From NCBI RefSeq assembly GCF_013694105.1, contig NZ_JACEFG010000001.1, positions 1 to 64,000 on the forward strand: a stretch of 64,000 nt of DNA. The letters are read 5' to 3'. Position 1 is the first letter of the stretch. Every line of letters starts with the position of its first letter. The DNA comes from Halobacillus locisalis. Lineage in GTDB: Bacteria; Bacillota; Bacilli; Bacillales; Halobacillaceae. Positions 54,811 through 63,823 of the stretch are shown here, one piece after another. A program made the translations under genes and the position numbers. The notes below the pieces were generated by a model. It did no database searches. It was not told where the DNA came from and saw only the letters and a list, made by a program, of their open reading frames with translations.

Positions 54811-56019
54811 ATGAATTTCGATCATATATTAATTCGATACGGCGAGATGGCCTTGAAAGGGAAAAACCGTCGTTCGTTTGAACAAAAATTACAAAGAAAT
54901 CTCATAAGAAAGTTAAAAGCTTATCCAGCTACGAAGATTAAAAAAACGAAGGACCGGATGTACGTTCTCTTAAACGGAGAAGATCCTCATGAAGTGATGG
55001 AAATATGCCGAAAGGTCTTCGGTATTCACAGTCTAAGTTTTGCTGTGAAGGTGGAAAAGTCTGAAGAACAGCTGAAAGAAGCGGTGCTCCTTGCATTTAA
55101 CGATGCTAAAGGGGCTCGTACGTTCAAAATATCGGCCAAACGGTCAGACAAAGAGTTTCCGATTCCTTCACAAGAGTTGAATCCCCTTCTTGGCGGTCAC
55201 ATTCTTCAAAATACGGAGGGTGTGACGGTAGATGTGCACCACCCGGATGTAGAAATCAAGGTGGAAGTAAGAAATGATGCCGCCTATATCACCGCTCAAG
55301 ATTACCCTGGAGCGGGTGGACTTCCTGTAGGTACAACGGGGCAGTCGCTTCTTATGCTCTCAGGTGGAATTGATAGCCCTGTAGCCGGCTATTTGACGAT
55401 GAAACGAGGAGTGGATCTCGAGGCGATTCATTTTCACTCTCCACCTTATACGAGTGAAAGGTCTAAGCAAAAGGTTATTGACTTAGCTGAACAGCTGTCT
55501 AATTATGGCAACTCGATTAAGGTTCACGTGGTTCCGTTTACGGAGATCCAACAGAAAATAGCCCGGGAAATGCCTGAAGGTTACAGCATGACGATAACGA
55601 GGCGGATGATGATGCGTCTGAGTGAAAAGTTAGCGGACCAACGAGGGATCTTATCCCTTACAACAGGAGAGAGTTTGGGGCAAGTCGCCAGTCAGACAAT
55701 GGAAAGTATGAGTGCGATCAATGACGTGACAAACTATCCGATTATAAGGCCGCTCGTTGCGATGGATAAGTTGGAGATTATTGATGTATCTAGAAAAATT
55801 GATACGTATGGCATTTCCATTCGTCCTTATGAAGATTGTTGTACCGTCTTTGTTCCAAAAGCACCTAAAACAAAACCAACTAAAGAAAACGCTAATTACT
55901 ATGAATCAAGCGTTGATTTCTCCCAAGATTTAGATAAAGCGTTAGCGGAAACTTACACGATAGAATTACAGGATGGAAAACGTCTTCATCAAGAGGATGA
56001 ATTCAAGGATTTATTCTGA
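54811..56019 (+). CDS. thiI: tRNA 4-thiouridine synthetase ThiI
   Basis: A 402-residue enzyme with an N-terminal ferredoxin-like/THUMP part (residues ~1-165; ILIRYGEMALKGKNRRSFEQ) and a PP-loop adenylation domain (SGGIDSPVAGYLTMKRG; then LSLTTGESLGQVASQT). It makes s4U8 in tRNA. It ends at ~400 residues without the C-terminal rhodanese domain of E. coli ThiI, the usual Bacillus form that relies on NifZ. The B. subtilis neighbour sspA does not follow here. Confidence 0.95.
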   Translation: MNFDHILIRYGEMALKGKNRRSFEQKLQRNLIRKLKAYPATKIKKTKDRMYVLLNGEDPHEVMEICRKVFGIHSLSFAVKVEKSEEQLKEAVLLAFNDAKGARTFKISAKRSDKEFPIPSQELNPLLGGHILQNTEGVTVDVHHPDVEIKVEVRNDAAYITAQDYPGAGGLPVGTTGQSLLMLSGGIDSPVAGYLTMKRGVDLEAIHFHSPPYTSERSKQKVIDLAEQLSNYGNSIKVHVVPFTEIQQKIAREMPEGYSMTITRRMMMRLSEKLADQRGILSLTTGESLGQVASQTMESMSAINDVTNYPIIRPLVAMDKLEIIDVSRKIDTYGISIRPYEDCCTVFVPKAPKTKPTKENANYYESSVDFSQDLDKALAETYTIELQDGKRLHQEDEFKDLF

Positions 56020-56024
56020 AAATA

Positions 56025-56058
56025 GACCGTTCCACATTTATGTGGGACGGTTTTTTTA
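56025..56058 (+). terminator. Terminator after thiI
   Basis: ACCGTTCCACA / TGTGGGACGGT stem with TTTA loop (one T-G pair) and a T-run. Confidence 0.88.
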
Positions 56059-56139
56059 GAATTTTCGATTACTTATGGTTTCTATTTGAAGCACGATTAT
56101 GGTATATGTAGTACTAAACCATAGAGAGGATGGGTCGAT

Positions 56140-57726
56140 GTGAAGCTGTGGTACGGTGGTAAAATTTATACAATGAAACACGAAGGGGATTGGGTAGAGG
56201 CTGTTGTCACGAAGGATGGGAGGATTGTAGCAATAGGCGAGACTCATGAACTTTACCAAACCTATAAAAAAGAAATAGAGGAAGAGCATGATTTAAAAGG
56301 AGCGGTCATGTACCCGGGATTCACAGATAGTCACCTCCATATTATTGGACATGGCGAGCGCTTGATGCGATTGGATCTTTCCTTTATGAAGTCCGCTGAA
56401 GAAGTGAAACAAGCACTCAGGCAGCATGCTGAACAACTTTCTCCTGGTGAGTGGATCATTGGAGATGGATGGAATGAGAACCAATGGGAGGAAAAGCGGA
56501 TCATACATAAAGGCGAGCTTGATGACATTTCCTCTGATCACCCTATGATGTTGACGAGAGTTTGCCGCCATGCCCTGTTGGCGAATTCAAAAGCCATTGA
56601 GATGGCGGGAATCACGACAGATACTCCTGATCCACAAGGAGGAGTCATCGTCCGTGATGAGGCTGGAGAAACGACGGGTTATTTCCATGATCAGGGACAA
56701 GAATTGATTAAGAAGGCGATGCCGGAAGTGACGCCAGAATACCTTAGGAAAGCGACTGAACTGGCCGTCAAGGACATGCATACATATGGACTTGTCGGGG
56801 GCCATAGTGAAGATTTAAATTATTATGGTGGTTTCAAAAAGACGTATGATGCATTTACTGATGTCATTAATGAGCATGACCATCCGTTTCGTGCACACCT
56901 TCTCGTTCATCACGGCGTCATAGAGGATGTCGATCAAGAAGGATTAGGATATAAAAAAGGGACACGTTATGTTGAATTAGGAGCGCTCAAGATCTTTAGT
57001 GACGGCGCTCTAGGTGGTAGGACAGCGTGGCTTTCTGAAGATTATTCGGATGACCCTGGAAATAGCGGAGTAGCCATTCACACTAAAGAGGAACTCGCAT
57101 CATTGATTTTCGAGGCGAGAAAACGTCAAATGCCTGTCGCTGTCCATGCCATCGGGGATGCTGCCATAGAAGCTGTTGCTGATGAACTTGAAAGACAACC
57201 ACTGAAGACAGGCGAGCGTGATCGGATTATTCATGCTCAAATTCTTCGACCTGAATTAATTGAAAAACTCAAAGGTTTGAGCGTCGTTCTAGATCTTCAG
57301 CCAACCTTTGTTGCATCCGATTTCCCGTGGGTATTGGACCGGATCGGAAATGTAAGGCTGAAAAGTTCCTACTCTTGGAAGACGCTTCTAGATGCAGGCA
57401 TAATGTGTGCGGGAAGCTCTGATGCACCAATTGAGGAGATCAACCCACTGTTAGGAATTCGCGCAGCCGTCGATCGCCGGGCAACCTATGATCATGAAGT
57501 GTATCAGACTGAGGAGCGGCTGTCTGTTCATGAAGCGATCGCCCTTTATACTACGGGCAGTGCACAAGCAATAGCTCGAGAAGATGTTCAAGGGAAGATC
57601 CAGGTGGGGTTCGTAGCAGACTTTACGGTGCTTGACCGCGATCTATTTGCTTTGAAATCACATGAATTGGCCGACGCGAACGTCATGATGACGGTGGTGG
57701 ATGATCAAATCGTGTATCAAAGGTAG
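56140..57726 (+). CDS. Amidohydrolase family protein (YtcJ-like)
   Basis: A 528-residue metal-dependent hydrolase of the Amidohydro_3 type. The start is GTG 56140 with GAGAGG upstream. It has FTDSHLHIIGHG (HxH metal ligands) at about residue 65, VAVHAIGDAAIEAV with a His ligand, and CAGSSDAPIEEINPL with the Asp. Family members include YtcJ and N-substituted formamide deformylase; the substrate here is unknown. It is monocistronic and convergent with nadK. It sits where B. subtilis has sspA and ytcI. Confidence 0.85.
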   Translation: MKLWYGGKIYTMKHEGDWVEAVVTKDGRIVAIGETHELYQTYKKEIEEEHDLKGAVMYPGFTDSHLHIIGHGERLMRLDLSFMKSAEEVKQALRQHAEQLSPGEWIIGDGWNENQWEEKRIIHKGELDDISSDHPMMLTRVCRHALLANSKAIEMAGITTDTPDPQGGVIVRDEAGETTGYFHDQGQELIKKAMPEVTPEYLRKATELAVKDMHTYGLVGGHSEDLNYYGGFKKTYDAFTDVINEHDHPFRAHLLVHHGVIEDVDQEGLGYKKGTRYVELGALKIFSDGALGGRTAWLSEDYSDDPGNSGVAIHTKEELASLIFEARKRQMPVAVHAIGDAAIEAVADELERQPLKTGERDRIIHAQILRPELIEKLKGLSVVLDLQPTFVASDFPWVLDRIGNVRLKSSYSWKTLLDAGIMCAGSSDAPIEEINPLLGIRAAVDRRATYDHEVYQTEERLSVHEAIALYTTGSAQAIAREDVQGKIQVGFVADFTVLDRDLFALKSHELADANVMMTVVDDQIVYQR

Positions 57727-57749
57727 TAAGGGAGCGGCAACGTTCACAA

Positions 57750-57788
57750 TAAAAACGTCCAGGGAAAGCCACCCCTGGACGTTTTTTT
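57750..57788. terminator. Bidirectional terminator between the amidohydrolase and nadK
   Basis: AAAAACGTCCAGGG / CCCTGGACGTTTTT, 14 bp stem, T-runs on both strands. Confidence 0.92.
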
Positions 57789-57810
57789 AGTTATACAACT
57801 AGCTGATTAC

Positions 57811-58614
57811 TTACAAGAATGTACGTTTTACGCGGTCCCAATACGTGTTGTGTTTCATTTTTACTGTTTTGATGACATCATCGCTCAGTTTGATGGTCAC
57901 ATCACGGATGTTACGGATCGAGAAGGCTTCATTATCCATTCCGATGACAGGATGGTCATTCCCATCTTGGCGAACATCAAGTTTTAACGTGCGCTCTCCG
58001 CTCAAAATGAAGGATGAACCTAAGGTGCGGTATCGGTTGTTATTCAAAGAGGCAAGTTCACTGACTTGGAAGCAAGGTAATTTTGGATCGACCACAGCTC
58101 CGTTTACTGATTTGTTATAGGCGGTACTTCCGGTCGGTGTAGCGATCACGAGCCCATCTCCTCGGAACGTTTCAAAGTGAAGGTCATCAATATGCACATC
58201 CACAACAATCGATTTAATTAATGTGGAGCGGACGCTACATTCATTAAGACACTGATAGGTGGACTCACCATTGACGGTCGCTTCAATGACAGGAAAGCGT
58301 CGAACTTCGACCTCTGCGTTTTTCATCGCGGCGATCATTTCATCATGATCATCAATATCAAAGTCACAATACAAGCCCGCTTCGTTATGGCTGCGGATTC
58401 CTACATAAAGACAATCCTGTCGGAAGCCTGTTTTTCTAACGGCTTGAAGGAAAGTGCCATCGCCTCCAATTGCGATGATGATATTCGCTTCTTTGGATTC
58501 ATTAACTACGTTGAAATCATTGTCGCTTGCCAGTTGAAAGAGAGGAGTCAGTTTCTCATCGAGTTCATGACTCGGGTGATAATAGAAAAATAAGTTTCTG
58601 CGTTGATCGGACAC
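57811..58614 (-). CDS. nadK: NAD kinase (YtdI type)
   Basis: A 267-residue ATP-NAD kinase that makes NADP. The kinase motif is AIGGDGTFLQAVR, followed by GIRSHNEAGLYCDF, the NE/D motif in LNECSVRS and the GDGLVIATPTGSTAYNKS segment. GTG 58614 has AAGGAGG 7 nt upstream; the frame runs 24 codons further but without an RBS. It is the second, YtdI-like NAD kinase by neighbours (ytxK, ackA). Confidence 0.93.
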   Translation of the reverse strand: MSDQRRNLFFYYHPSHELDEKLTPLFQLASDNDFNVVNESKEANIIIAIGGDGTFLQAVRKTGFRQDCLYVGIRSHNEAGLYCDFDIDDHDEMIAAMKNAEVEVRRFPVIEATVNGESTYQCLNECSVRSTLIKSIVVDVHIDDLHFETFRGDGLVIATPTGSTAYNKSVNGAVVDPKLPCFQVSELASLNNNRYRTLGSSFILSGERTLKLDVRQDGNDHPVIGMDNEAFSIRNIRDVTIKLSDDVIKTVKMKHNTYWDRVKRTFL

Positions 58615-58840
58615 AATAAATCCTCCTTTATGTAGTGGATGTTGCCATTTTATCATTTTCCTGTTGAAACCGCACTCAATATTCACAAAAGTCCGTCAAC
58701 AGCGTCTTTGTTGAATCCTGCTGTATATTTCGATATGGTTGAAATAGTGATAATCGAAGATCAGAAGACCTTAGGCGCATGTTGTTTCGTAACAGATGCG
58801 CCCATTTCTTTTGAAATACACCTGCTGAAGGAGAATAACG

Positions 58841-59827
58841 ATGAAGCAACAACAAGTCGAACAATTATTCCAATGGATTGATGATACCGCCACAACGGTA
58901 TCTGAAGATATGAACATCACATATCTAGAAGCGATTGCAGAGACGCTCGACGTATTATTCAACGGTCAACCTTTCAAAGATATGAGCAAGCCTCTCCAAA
59001 CTCAATTGAACAATGAGTTGGCTAAAATATCGAAAGATCAATTCGAAAAGGAAGAAGTACGTAAAGCCGTCCAATTGACTATATTAAAAGGCATGAAGGG
59101 AGCCACACAACAACAGCATCTGATTACCCCTGATTCCGTAGCGATGTTTATGGGCTACATTGCCTCTAAATTATTCGAAGGTGAGGAAGGTTTGAAACTG
59201 TTTGATTTAGCGGCTGGATCGGGTAACTTATTAACATCCGTCATGAATCAGCTCGATATGCCCGTGACCGCCTACGCAAGTGAAGTCGATCCTACGTTAA
59301 TCCAACTTGCTGTTACAAATGCGAATCTTCAAAAGAATCAAATCGAATTCTTTCACCAAGACAGCTTACGACCATTTCTAATGGAACCGGTTGATTTTGT
59401 TTTAGGAGATTTACCAGTTGGGTATTATCCGGATGATGTTCAGGCCTCCAAGTATGAATTGAAAGCGGAGGAAGATCATTCTTATTCTCATCACCTATTT
59501 ATCGAACAAGGATTGAACTACACGAAGGACGGAGGCTACCTGATGTTCGTCGTTCCGAACTTCTTATTTGATAGTGACCAGTCCAAACAGTTGAATGCTT
59601 ACCTTCGCGAACATGCTCATATTGTCGGCATGCTGCAATTATCTGATTCATTATTCAAAGATGAAAAACATGGTAAGAGTATCTTGATCTTACAAAAGAA
59701 AGGGAAACAGACGAAGCCACCGAAGCAGGCGTTATTAGTCAAACTTCCGTCTTTCAAAAACCCTGAGGCCATGTCCGATATCCTAGCTCAGATGAATCAA
59801 TGGTTCGATCAGTATAAGACGCAGTAA
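58841..59827 (+). CDS. ytxK: SAM-dependent methyltransferase YtxK (N6-adenine MTase fold)
   Basis: A 328-residue protein with an N-terminal helical part (~1-95) and a class I methyltransferase domain. Motif I is LFDLAAGSGNLL and motif IV is DFVLGDLPVGYYP, a variant of the NPPY motif of N6-adenine DNA methylases. No target-recognition domain or restriction partner is present, so it is probably not an R-M enzyme. The target is unknown. It precedes ackA, as in B. subtilis, with 128 nt between that hold a CRE and a promoter. Confidence 0.85.
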   Translation: MKQQQVEQLFQWIDDTATTVSEDMNITYLEAIAETLDVLFNGQPFKDMSKPLQTQLNNELAKISKDQFEKEEVRKAVQLTILKGMKGATQQQHLITPDSVAMFMGYIASKLFEGEEGLKLFDLAAGSGNLLTSVMNQLDMPVTAYASEVDPTLIQLAVTNANLQKNQIEFFHQDSLRPFLMEPVDFVLGDLPVGYYPDDVQASKYELKAEEDHSYSHHLFIEQGLNYTKDGGYLMFVVPNFLFDSDQSKQLNAYLREHAHIVGMLQLSDSLFKDEKHGKSILILQKKGKQTKPPKQALLVKLPSFKNPEAMSDILAQMNQWFDQYKTQ

Positions 59828-59852
59828 TTGTGTGAAAATAGAGAATATAAGA

Positions 59853-59866
59853 AGTAAACGTTATCA
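59853..59866 (+). promoter_or_regulatory. CcpA-binding site (CRE) of ackA
   Basis: AGTAAACGTTATCA matches 13 of 14 positions of TGWAANCGNTNWCA. Its centre lies about 55 nt before the likely start of transcription, the position I recall for the activating CRE of B. subtilis ackA. Confidence 0.75.
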
Positions 59867-59879
59867 TGTTCTTTCCGCC

Positions 59880-59908
59880 TTGAAATCGAAGAGAACGGGT
59901 GATTAAAT
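59880..59908 (+). promoter_or_regulatory. Promoter of ackA
   Basis: TTGAAA (59880-59885), 17 nt, TTAAAT (59903-59908). About 47 nt before the TTG start of ackA. Confidence 0.55.
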
Positions 59909-59955
59909 AGTAGTGGTAGTAATATTCGAACCTAATTTTAAGGGGATGAGCAACG

Positions 59956-61146
59956 TTGAGTAATAAAATTCTTGCTATAAATGCCGGTAGTTCATCGCTG
60001 AAATTTCAGCTGATTGAAATGCCTGAAGAAACAGTTGTTACAAAAGGTCTAGTAGAACGAATTGGACTAGACGATGCAGTCTTCACAATTGAATTTAATG
60101 ATGAGAAAGATAAAACCGTTACAGATATTCCAGAGCACGGTGTAGCTGTTACCATGTTGTTGGACAAGCTTACTGCAAATGGAATCATTGAATCCTTGGA
60201 TGAAATCAACGGTGTCGGTCACCGTGTTGTTCATGGCGGAGAGCGTTTCAGTGAATCCGTATTGATTACAGATGAAGTCATCCGTGAAATCGAAGATGTA
60301 TCTGACCTGGCACCTTTGCATAATCCGGCTAACTTGACTGGAATTAATGCATTCCGCGAAGTGCTTCCGAATATCCCACACGTCGCAGTGTTTGATACGG
60401 CGTTCCACCAATCCATGCCAGAACAATCATACTTGTACAGCCTTCCTTATGAGTACTACAAGGAATATGGTATTCGTAAATATGGCTTCCATGGTACTTC
60501 CCACAAGTATGTATCTGAGCGTGCCGCTGAGATGTTAGGCCGCCCCGTTGAACAGTTACGCTTGCTTTCTTGCCACCTTGGTAATGGAGCGAGTATCGCA
60601 GCAATAGAAGGTGGAAAATCCATTGATACGTCTATGGGATTCACACCACTTGCTGGAGTAACAATGGGTACCCGTTCAGGTAACATCGACCCTGCTTTGA
60701 TTCCATTCATCATGGAGAAAACAGGTAAAACGGCAAATGAAGTTATGAACGTACTGAATAAAGAGAGTGGTATGCTCGCACTTTCTGGTTTCTCAAGCGA
60801 CCTTCGTGATATCGAAGATGCAGCAGAGCAAGGCGATGAGCGTGCGGAATTGGCACTAGAAGTATTCGCTGCAAGAATCCACAAGTATATCGGTTCATAT
60901 GCATCTCGTATGCACGGAATCGATGGCATCATCTTCACGGCAGGTGTAGGCGAGAACAGTACTTCTATTCGTGAACGTGTACTGAAAGGTCTTGAGTTCA
61001 TGGGTGTCTACTGGGATCCTTCATTGAACCAGGTTCGTGGAAAAGAAGCATTCGTAAACTACCCGCACTCACCAGTTAAAGTCATGATCATTCCGACGAA
61101 TGAGGAAGTCATGATTGCGCGTGATACAGTAGAAAAAGGTCTATAA
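59956..61146 (+). CDS. ackA: Acetate kinase
   Basis: A 396-residue ASKHA-fold kinase that forms ATP and acetate from acetyl phosphate in overflow metabolism. It has [41 protein letters not shown] and [11 protein letters not shown]. The start is TTG 59956 after AGGGGATGAG. Activation by CcpA through the CRE upstream is likely. It is 128 nt after ytxK and ends with a strong terminator. Confidence 0.96.
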   Translation: MSNKILAINAGSSSLKFQLIEMPEETVVTKGLVERIGLDDAVFTIEFNDEKDKTVTDIPEHGVAVTMLLDKLTANGIIESLDEINGVGHRVVHGGERFSESVLITDEVIREIEDVSDLAPLHNPANLTGINAFREVLPNIPHVAVFDTAFHQSMPEQSYLYSLPYEYYKEYGIRKYGFHGTSHKYVSERAAEMLGRPVEQLRLLSCHLGNGASIAAIEGGKSIDTSMGFTPLAGVTMGTRSGNIDPALIPFIMEKTGKTANEVMNVLNKESGMLALSGFSSDLRDIEDAAEQGDERAELALEVFAARIHKYIGSYASRMHGIDGIIFTAGVGENSTSIRERVLKGLEFMGVYWDPSLNQVRGKEAFVNYPHSPVKVMIIPTNEEVMIARDTVEKGL

Positions 61147-61155
61147 GTCGTCACC

Positions 61156-61189
61156 ATCCCCCTATTATTTTATAGGGGGATTTTTTTAT
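61156..61189 (+). terminator. Terminator after ackA
   Basis: TCCCCCTAT / ATAGGGGGA stem, TATTTT loop and seven T. Confidence 0.92.
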
Positions 61190-61244
61190 TTCTGCCATAA
61201 TAATGGTTCAAGAATCGGTCAGGGGTCGTCACCTAATTAGTAGT

Positions 61245-61347
61245 AGGGGGGTGGTTTTGAAACAACTCGCTTTCCTGCGGGGGAGCCGCCTAGCCTCCTC
61301 GGTCGTTGACACTCCCTGTGGGGTCTCGCTGTTTCAAAACCATCCCT
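61245..61347. repeat. Long palindromic repeat, locus 3 element A
   Basis: Inverted repeats GGGTGGTTTTGAAACA / TGTTTCAAAACCATCCC (one mismatch). The core is nearly identical with 35008-35135 (GCTTTCCTGCGGGGGAGCCG) but about 25 nt shorter. The gap 61190-61704 holds no gene. Confidence 0.85.
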
Positions 61348-61439
61348 ATCAACATATAGCGGAACGAACCGTCTACATGAACAATGCGCTAGCTAGCAAA
61401 ATACCCGCACATACTGTTTATTTGAGGTGATCCAACTCA

Positions 61440-61560
61440 TCTGATGTTTCCGTTCCCCTCATAAAAGCAAGTGAGTCATTTCCCGGACCTTCTGACACTA
61501 CTCTAGGCAACGGAAATCACCAAACTATCTGAAAATTGAGTCTTCAAGATATGGGGGGTA
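61440..61560. repeat. Long palindromic repeat, locus 3 element B (decayed)
   Basis: The flanks GTTTCCGTTCCCCTCATAAA and AACGGAAATCACC match those of element B at locus 1, and AGATATGGGGG follows in both. The core and the left arm are deleted; only GTGAGTCATTTCCCGGACC remains. Confidence 0.75.
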
Positions 61561-61639
61561 ATCTGAAACAAGATCATATTTCCTGGGTGGAGATAAAATC
61601 CAATATTGTAAAAATTCACAGCGCTAAATTTCTAGATAC

Positions 61640-61669
61640 TTGCTCTTTTGAATAAGGTAGAGATACAAT
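61640..61669 (+). promoter_or_regulatory. Probable promoter of the ecsC-like gene
   Basis: TTGCTC (61640-61645), 18 nt, TACAAT (61664-61669), 36 nt before the start codon. Confidence 0.45.
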
Positions 61670-61704
61670 AAAAGTAAGAAATTCGGTGTAGGAGGGTCTT
61701 GAAT

Positions 61705-62553
61705 ATGTCACAAGAACGTGTCGCGCACGATGTGAAAAAATGGCTGGATCAATACAAAACTTACGAACCGAACGATTTTGAAATGATGTATGACGATTGG
61801 ATTACACAAAACTTTGAACAGATCGATCCTGGTATGAAGGAGAAATTTTTCTCTAAATTGGACGATTGGTTCTTTCATACCCATGCCTTCTTGCAAGGGA
61901 GTTCATTCCAAAACGATGCGAGGGAACGTATCCTGACCGTCGGGCGTGCGATCTCTAGTGATATCAATAAAATTGAGGACATGAAGCATGAGTTGACGAT
62001 TGATCAACTGACATACATAGCCGAACAACATAAAGCGAGAGGTCGTCTCTATTCGTTCACGCAAGGTGGATTAACAGGAACTGGCGGATGGTTGTTATTA
62101 GGCATTGATTTCCCGTTAATGATGATTATGAATATTAGGTCTGTTCAACTCATCGGGTTAACATTTGGTCACGAAATGAACCATCCCTATGAAATGATGA
62201 TTTCATTGAAGGTTTTTCATGCTGCGACGTTGCCGAAACGAATGCAAGCAAGAGCCTGGCGAGAGTTGATGGATGAATTGGATAATCAAGAGCATCCCTT
62301 TATCTACGAAGGTAATGATCAACTGACGAATGAGAGGTGGCTTGATCAGCCAATTAAACAGGGGCTGAAGTCACTATTCATTCTTATGTTCCGTAAAAAG
62401 ATATTTCAGGGGCTTCCCTTCATTAGCATAGCGATAGGCGCTTATTCAAATTACCATTTAACGAAGCGGGTCACCGACTTTGCTTTACGATTCTATCAAT
62501 ATCGTCATTTACAGTTGGAGAGGAGTAGGTCTGATGTCGGTTCAGGAACATAA
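61705..62553 (+). CDS. EcsC family protein
   Basis: A 282-residue protein of the EcsC family. Its centre has the conserved FTQGGLTGTGGWLLLGIDFP and a weakly hydrophobic helix MMIMNIRSVQLIGLTFG; a second hydrophobic helix lies near residue 240. The function of EcsC-type proteins is unknown; this one is not linked to an ecsAB transporter. ATG 61705 has AGGAGGG 8 nt upstream. It overlaps moaB by 20 nt. Confidence 0.85.
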   Translation: MSQERVAHDVKKWLDQYKTYEPNDFEMMYDDWITQNFEQIDPGMKEKFFSKLDDWFFHTHAFLQGSSFQNDARERILTVGRAISSDINKIEDMKHELTIDQLTYIAEQHKARGRLYSFTQGGLTGTGGWLLLGIDFPLMMIMNIRSVQLIGLTFGHEMNHPYEMMISLKVFHAATLPKRMQARAWRELMDELDNQEHPFIYEGNDQLTNERWLDQPIKQGLKSLFILMFRKKIFQGLPFISIAIGAYSNYHLTKRVTDFALRFYQYRHLQLERSRSDVGSGT

Positions 62554-63046
62554 AAAAGAAGCGCCTGACCATGTTCGGTGCATGGTTCTTACCATCAGCG
62601 ATACGCGCACAGTGGAATCGGATAAGAGCGGCCGATTCATGATGGAAGAACTTCAACAAAAGGGACATGAAGTAGTCAAATATGAGATTGTTAAAGATGA
62701 GAAGGCGTCGATTATGAGTCATTTAGAGGAGGGCGTATCTGACCCAGCTATTGATGTCGTTTTGACTAATGGAGGCACGGGGATAGCGAAGCGTGATATT
62801 ACGATAGAAGCAGTCCAGTCTATCATCGATAAAGAAATTCCGGGATTCGGTGAATTGTTCCGAATGTTAAGCTATACGGAAGATATCGGTTCTGCTGCTT
62901 TGTTATCACGAGCCATCGCAGGAACGAAAGGGACAACAGCCATTTTCGCTACGCCTGGGTCTAGTGGCGCGGTACGATTAGCTATGGAGAAGTTGATCTC
63001 TCCAGAGATGACGCATGTAGTGAGAGAACTAAGGAAAGATGCATGA
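62534..63046 (+). CDS. moaB: Molybdenum cofactor biosynthesis protein MoaB
   Basis: A 170-residue MogA/MoaB-fold protein: CMVLTISDTRTVESDKSG, then DVVLTNGGTGIAKRDITIEA and FATPGSSGAVRLAMEKL. It probably adenylates molybdopterin on the way to Moco. No other Moco gene is in the window, as with isolated moaB in many bacilli. ATG 62534 has GAGGAG 8 nt upstream and lies inside the end of the ecsC-like gene, implying coupling. Confidence 0.92.
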   Translation: MSVQEHKKEAPDHVRCMVLTISDTRTVESDKSGRFMMEELQQKGHEVVKYEIVKDEKASIMSHLEEGVSDPAIDVVLTNGGTGIAKRDITIEAVQSIIDKEIPGFGELFRMLSYTEDIGSAALLSRAIAGTKGTTAIFATPGSSGAVRLAMEKLISPEMTHVVRELRKDA

Positions 63047-63075
63047 AAAAAGCGCCGGAGAGCGGCGCTTTTTTC
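63044..63075. terminator. Bidirectional terminator between moaB and usp
   Basis: AAAAAAGCGCCG / CGGCGCTTTTTT, 12 bp stem, GAGAG loop. Confidence 0.92.
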
Positions 63076-63076
63076 T

Positions 63077-63529
63077 TTATTCGTTTTCTTCATCCGCACG
63101 TACAACCAGGACATCACAAGTAGCATATCTCGTAATATGTTCGGATACACTGCCAATGAAAAAGCGCTCCATCGTGCTCAGACCCGTGGCTCCACAGATG
63201 ATTAAATCTGCTTGATGTTTAGGTGCCACATCTTTTGCGATTTTCACTTTAGGGGATCCATACTCGATGTCAATGACGACATTTTTAATACCCGCCTCTG
63301 TCGCCTTTGTCTGATAATCATTCAGCAAGTCCGTTGCATATTTCTCAGCTCGAATGGCGAGTGAACGATCATAGGCTTCAACCGTTGCGAAAGCCCTCGT
63401 ATCGACGACGTGGGATAAGATCAGCTTTGCCTCATTTCGGTTTGCGATATCAATGGCCTTATTAAAAGCCACCTCAGCAGTTTCAGATCCATCCACAGCG
63501 ACAACGATATCTTTGTACTCAAAAGTCAT
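63077..63529 (-). CDS. Universal stress protein (UspA family)
   Basis: A 150-residue UspA-fold protein. The N-terminus is DIVVAVDGSETAEVAFNKA, and the ATP-binding signature Gx2Gx9G(S/T) is GATGLSTMERFFIGSVSEHI. ATP binding is therefore likely. The role is in stress survival in general. AAAGGGGG lies upstream, and a TATAAT with little -35 lies at about 63560. Confidence 0.92.
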   Translation of the reverse strand: MTFEYKDIVVAVDGSETAEVAFNKAIDIANRNEAKLILSHVVDTRAFATVEAYDRSLAIRAEKYATDLLNDYQTKATEAGIKNVVIDIEYGSPKVKIAKDVAPKHQADLIICGATGLSTMERFFIGSVSEHITRYATCDVLVVRADEENE

Positions 63530-63643
63530 CGTGAATTCCCCCTTCCCTTTATACTGCTATTATATCACGGTCACCATCGGTTCGTTTATAAGAAAAAAGA
63601 ATAATTCAAACTATTTTGTGAAAAGTAAGGTGGGGGTGATGAA

Positions 63644-63772
63644 ATGGATAAGAAGAAAAAACCAGTTAACCCGATGGAAAAAGAAGCGCAGCAAGAACTT
63701 GAATTGATGAGTGCTCTTAACGAAAGCTATCAATCAGGGGTAAAGGCCTCAGAAGAGAATAAGAAGTCATAA
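63644..63772 (+). CDS. 42-residue hydrophilic protein
   Basis: ATG 63644 lies 6 nt after GGGGGTG and opens a 42-residue frame: MDKKKKPVNPMEKEAQQELE, then a Ser/Glu-rich end and stop TAA 63770-63772. It is followed at once by a terminator. It is hydrophilic and probably helical in the middle. I do not recognise it. The good RBS, the terminator and natural codon use support coding. Confidence 0.6.
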   Translation: MDKKKKPVNPMEKEAQQELELMSALNESYQSGVKASEENKKS

Positions 63773-63774
63773 AA

Positions 63775-63812
63775 GAAGATCCCATCGACTTGGTTGTTGA
63801 TGGGATCTTTCA
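63775..63812. terminator. Terminator after the 42-residue gene
   Basis: AAGATCCCATC / GATGGGATCTT stem with further pairing in the loop; T-run on the right is short. It may also serve the convergent partial gene. Confidence 0.75.
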
Positions 63813-63823
63813 TGCAGGAGGAA

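Noticed and set aside
58841-59827. Restriction-modification methylase
   Set aside because: YtxK has the fold but neither a target-recognition domain nor a nuclease partner, and it is conserved next to ackA.
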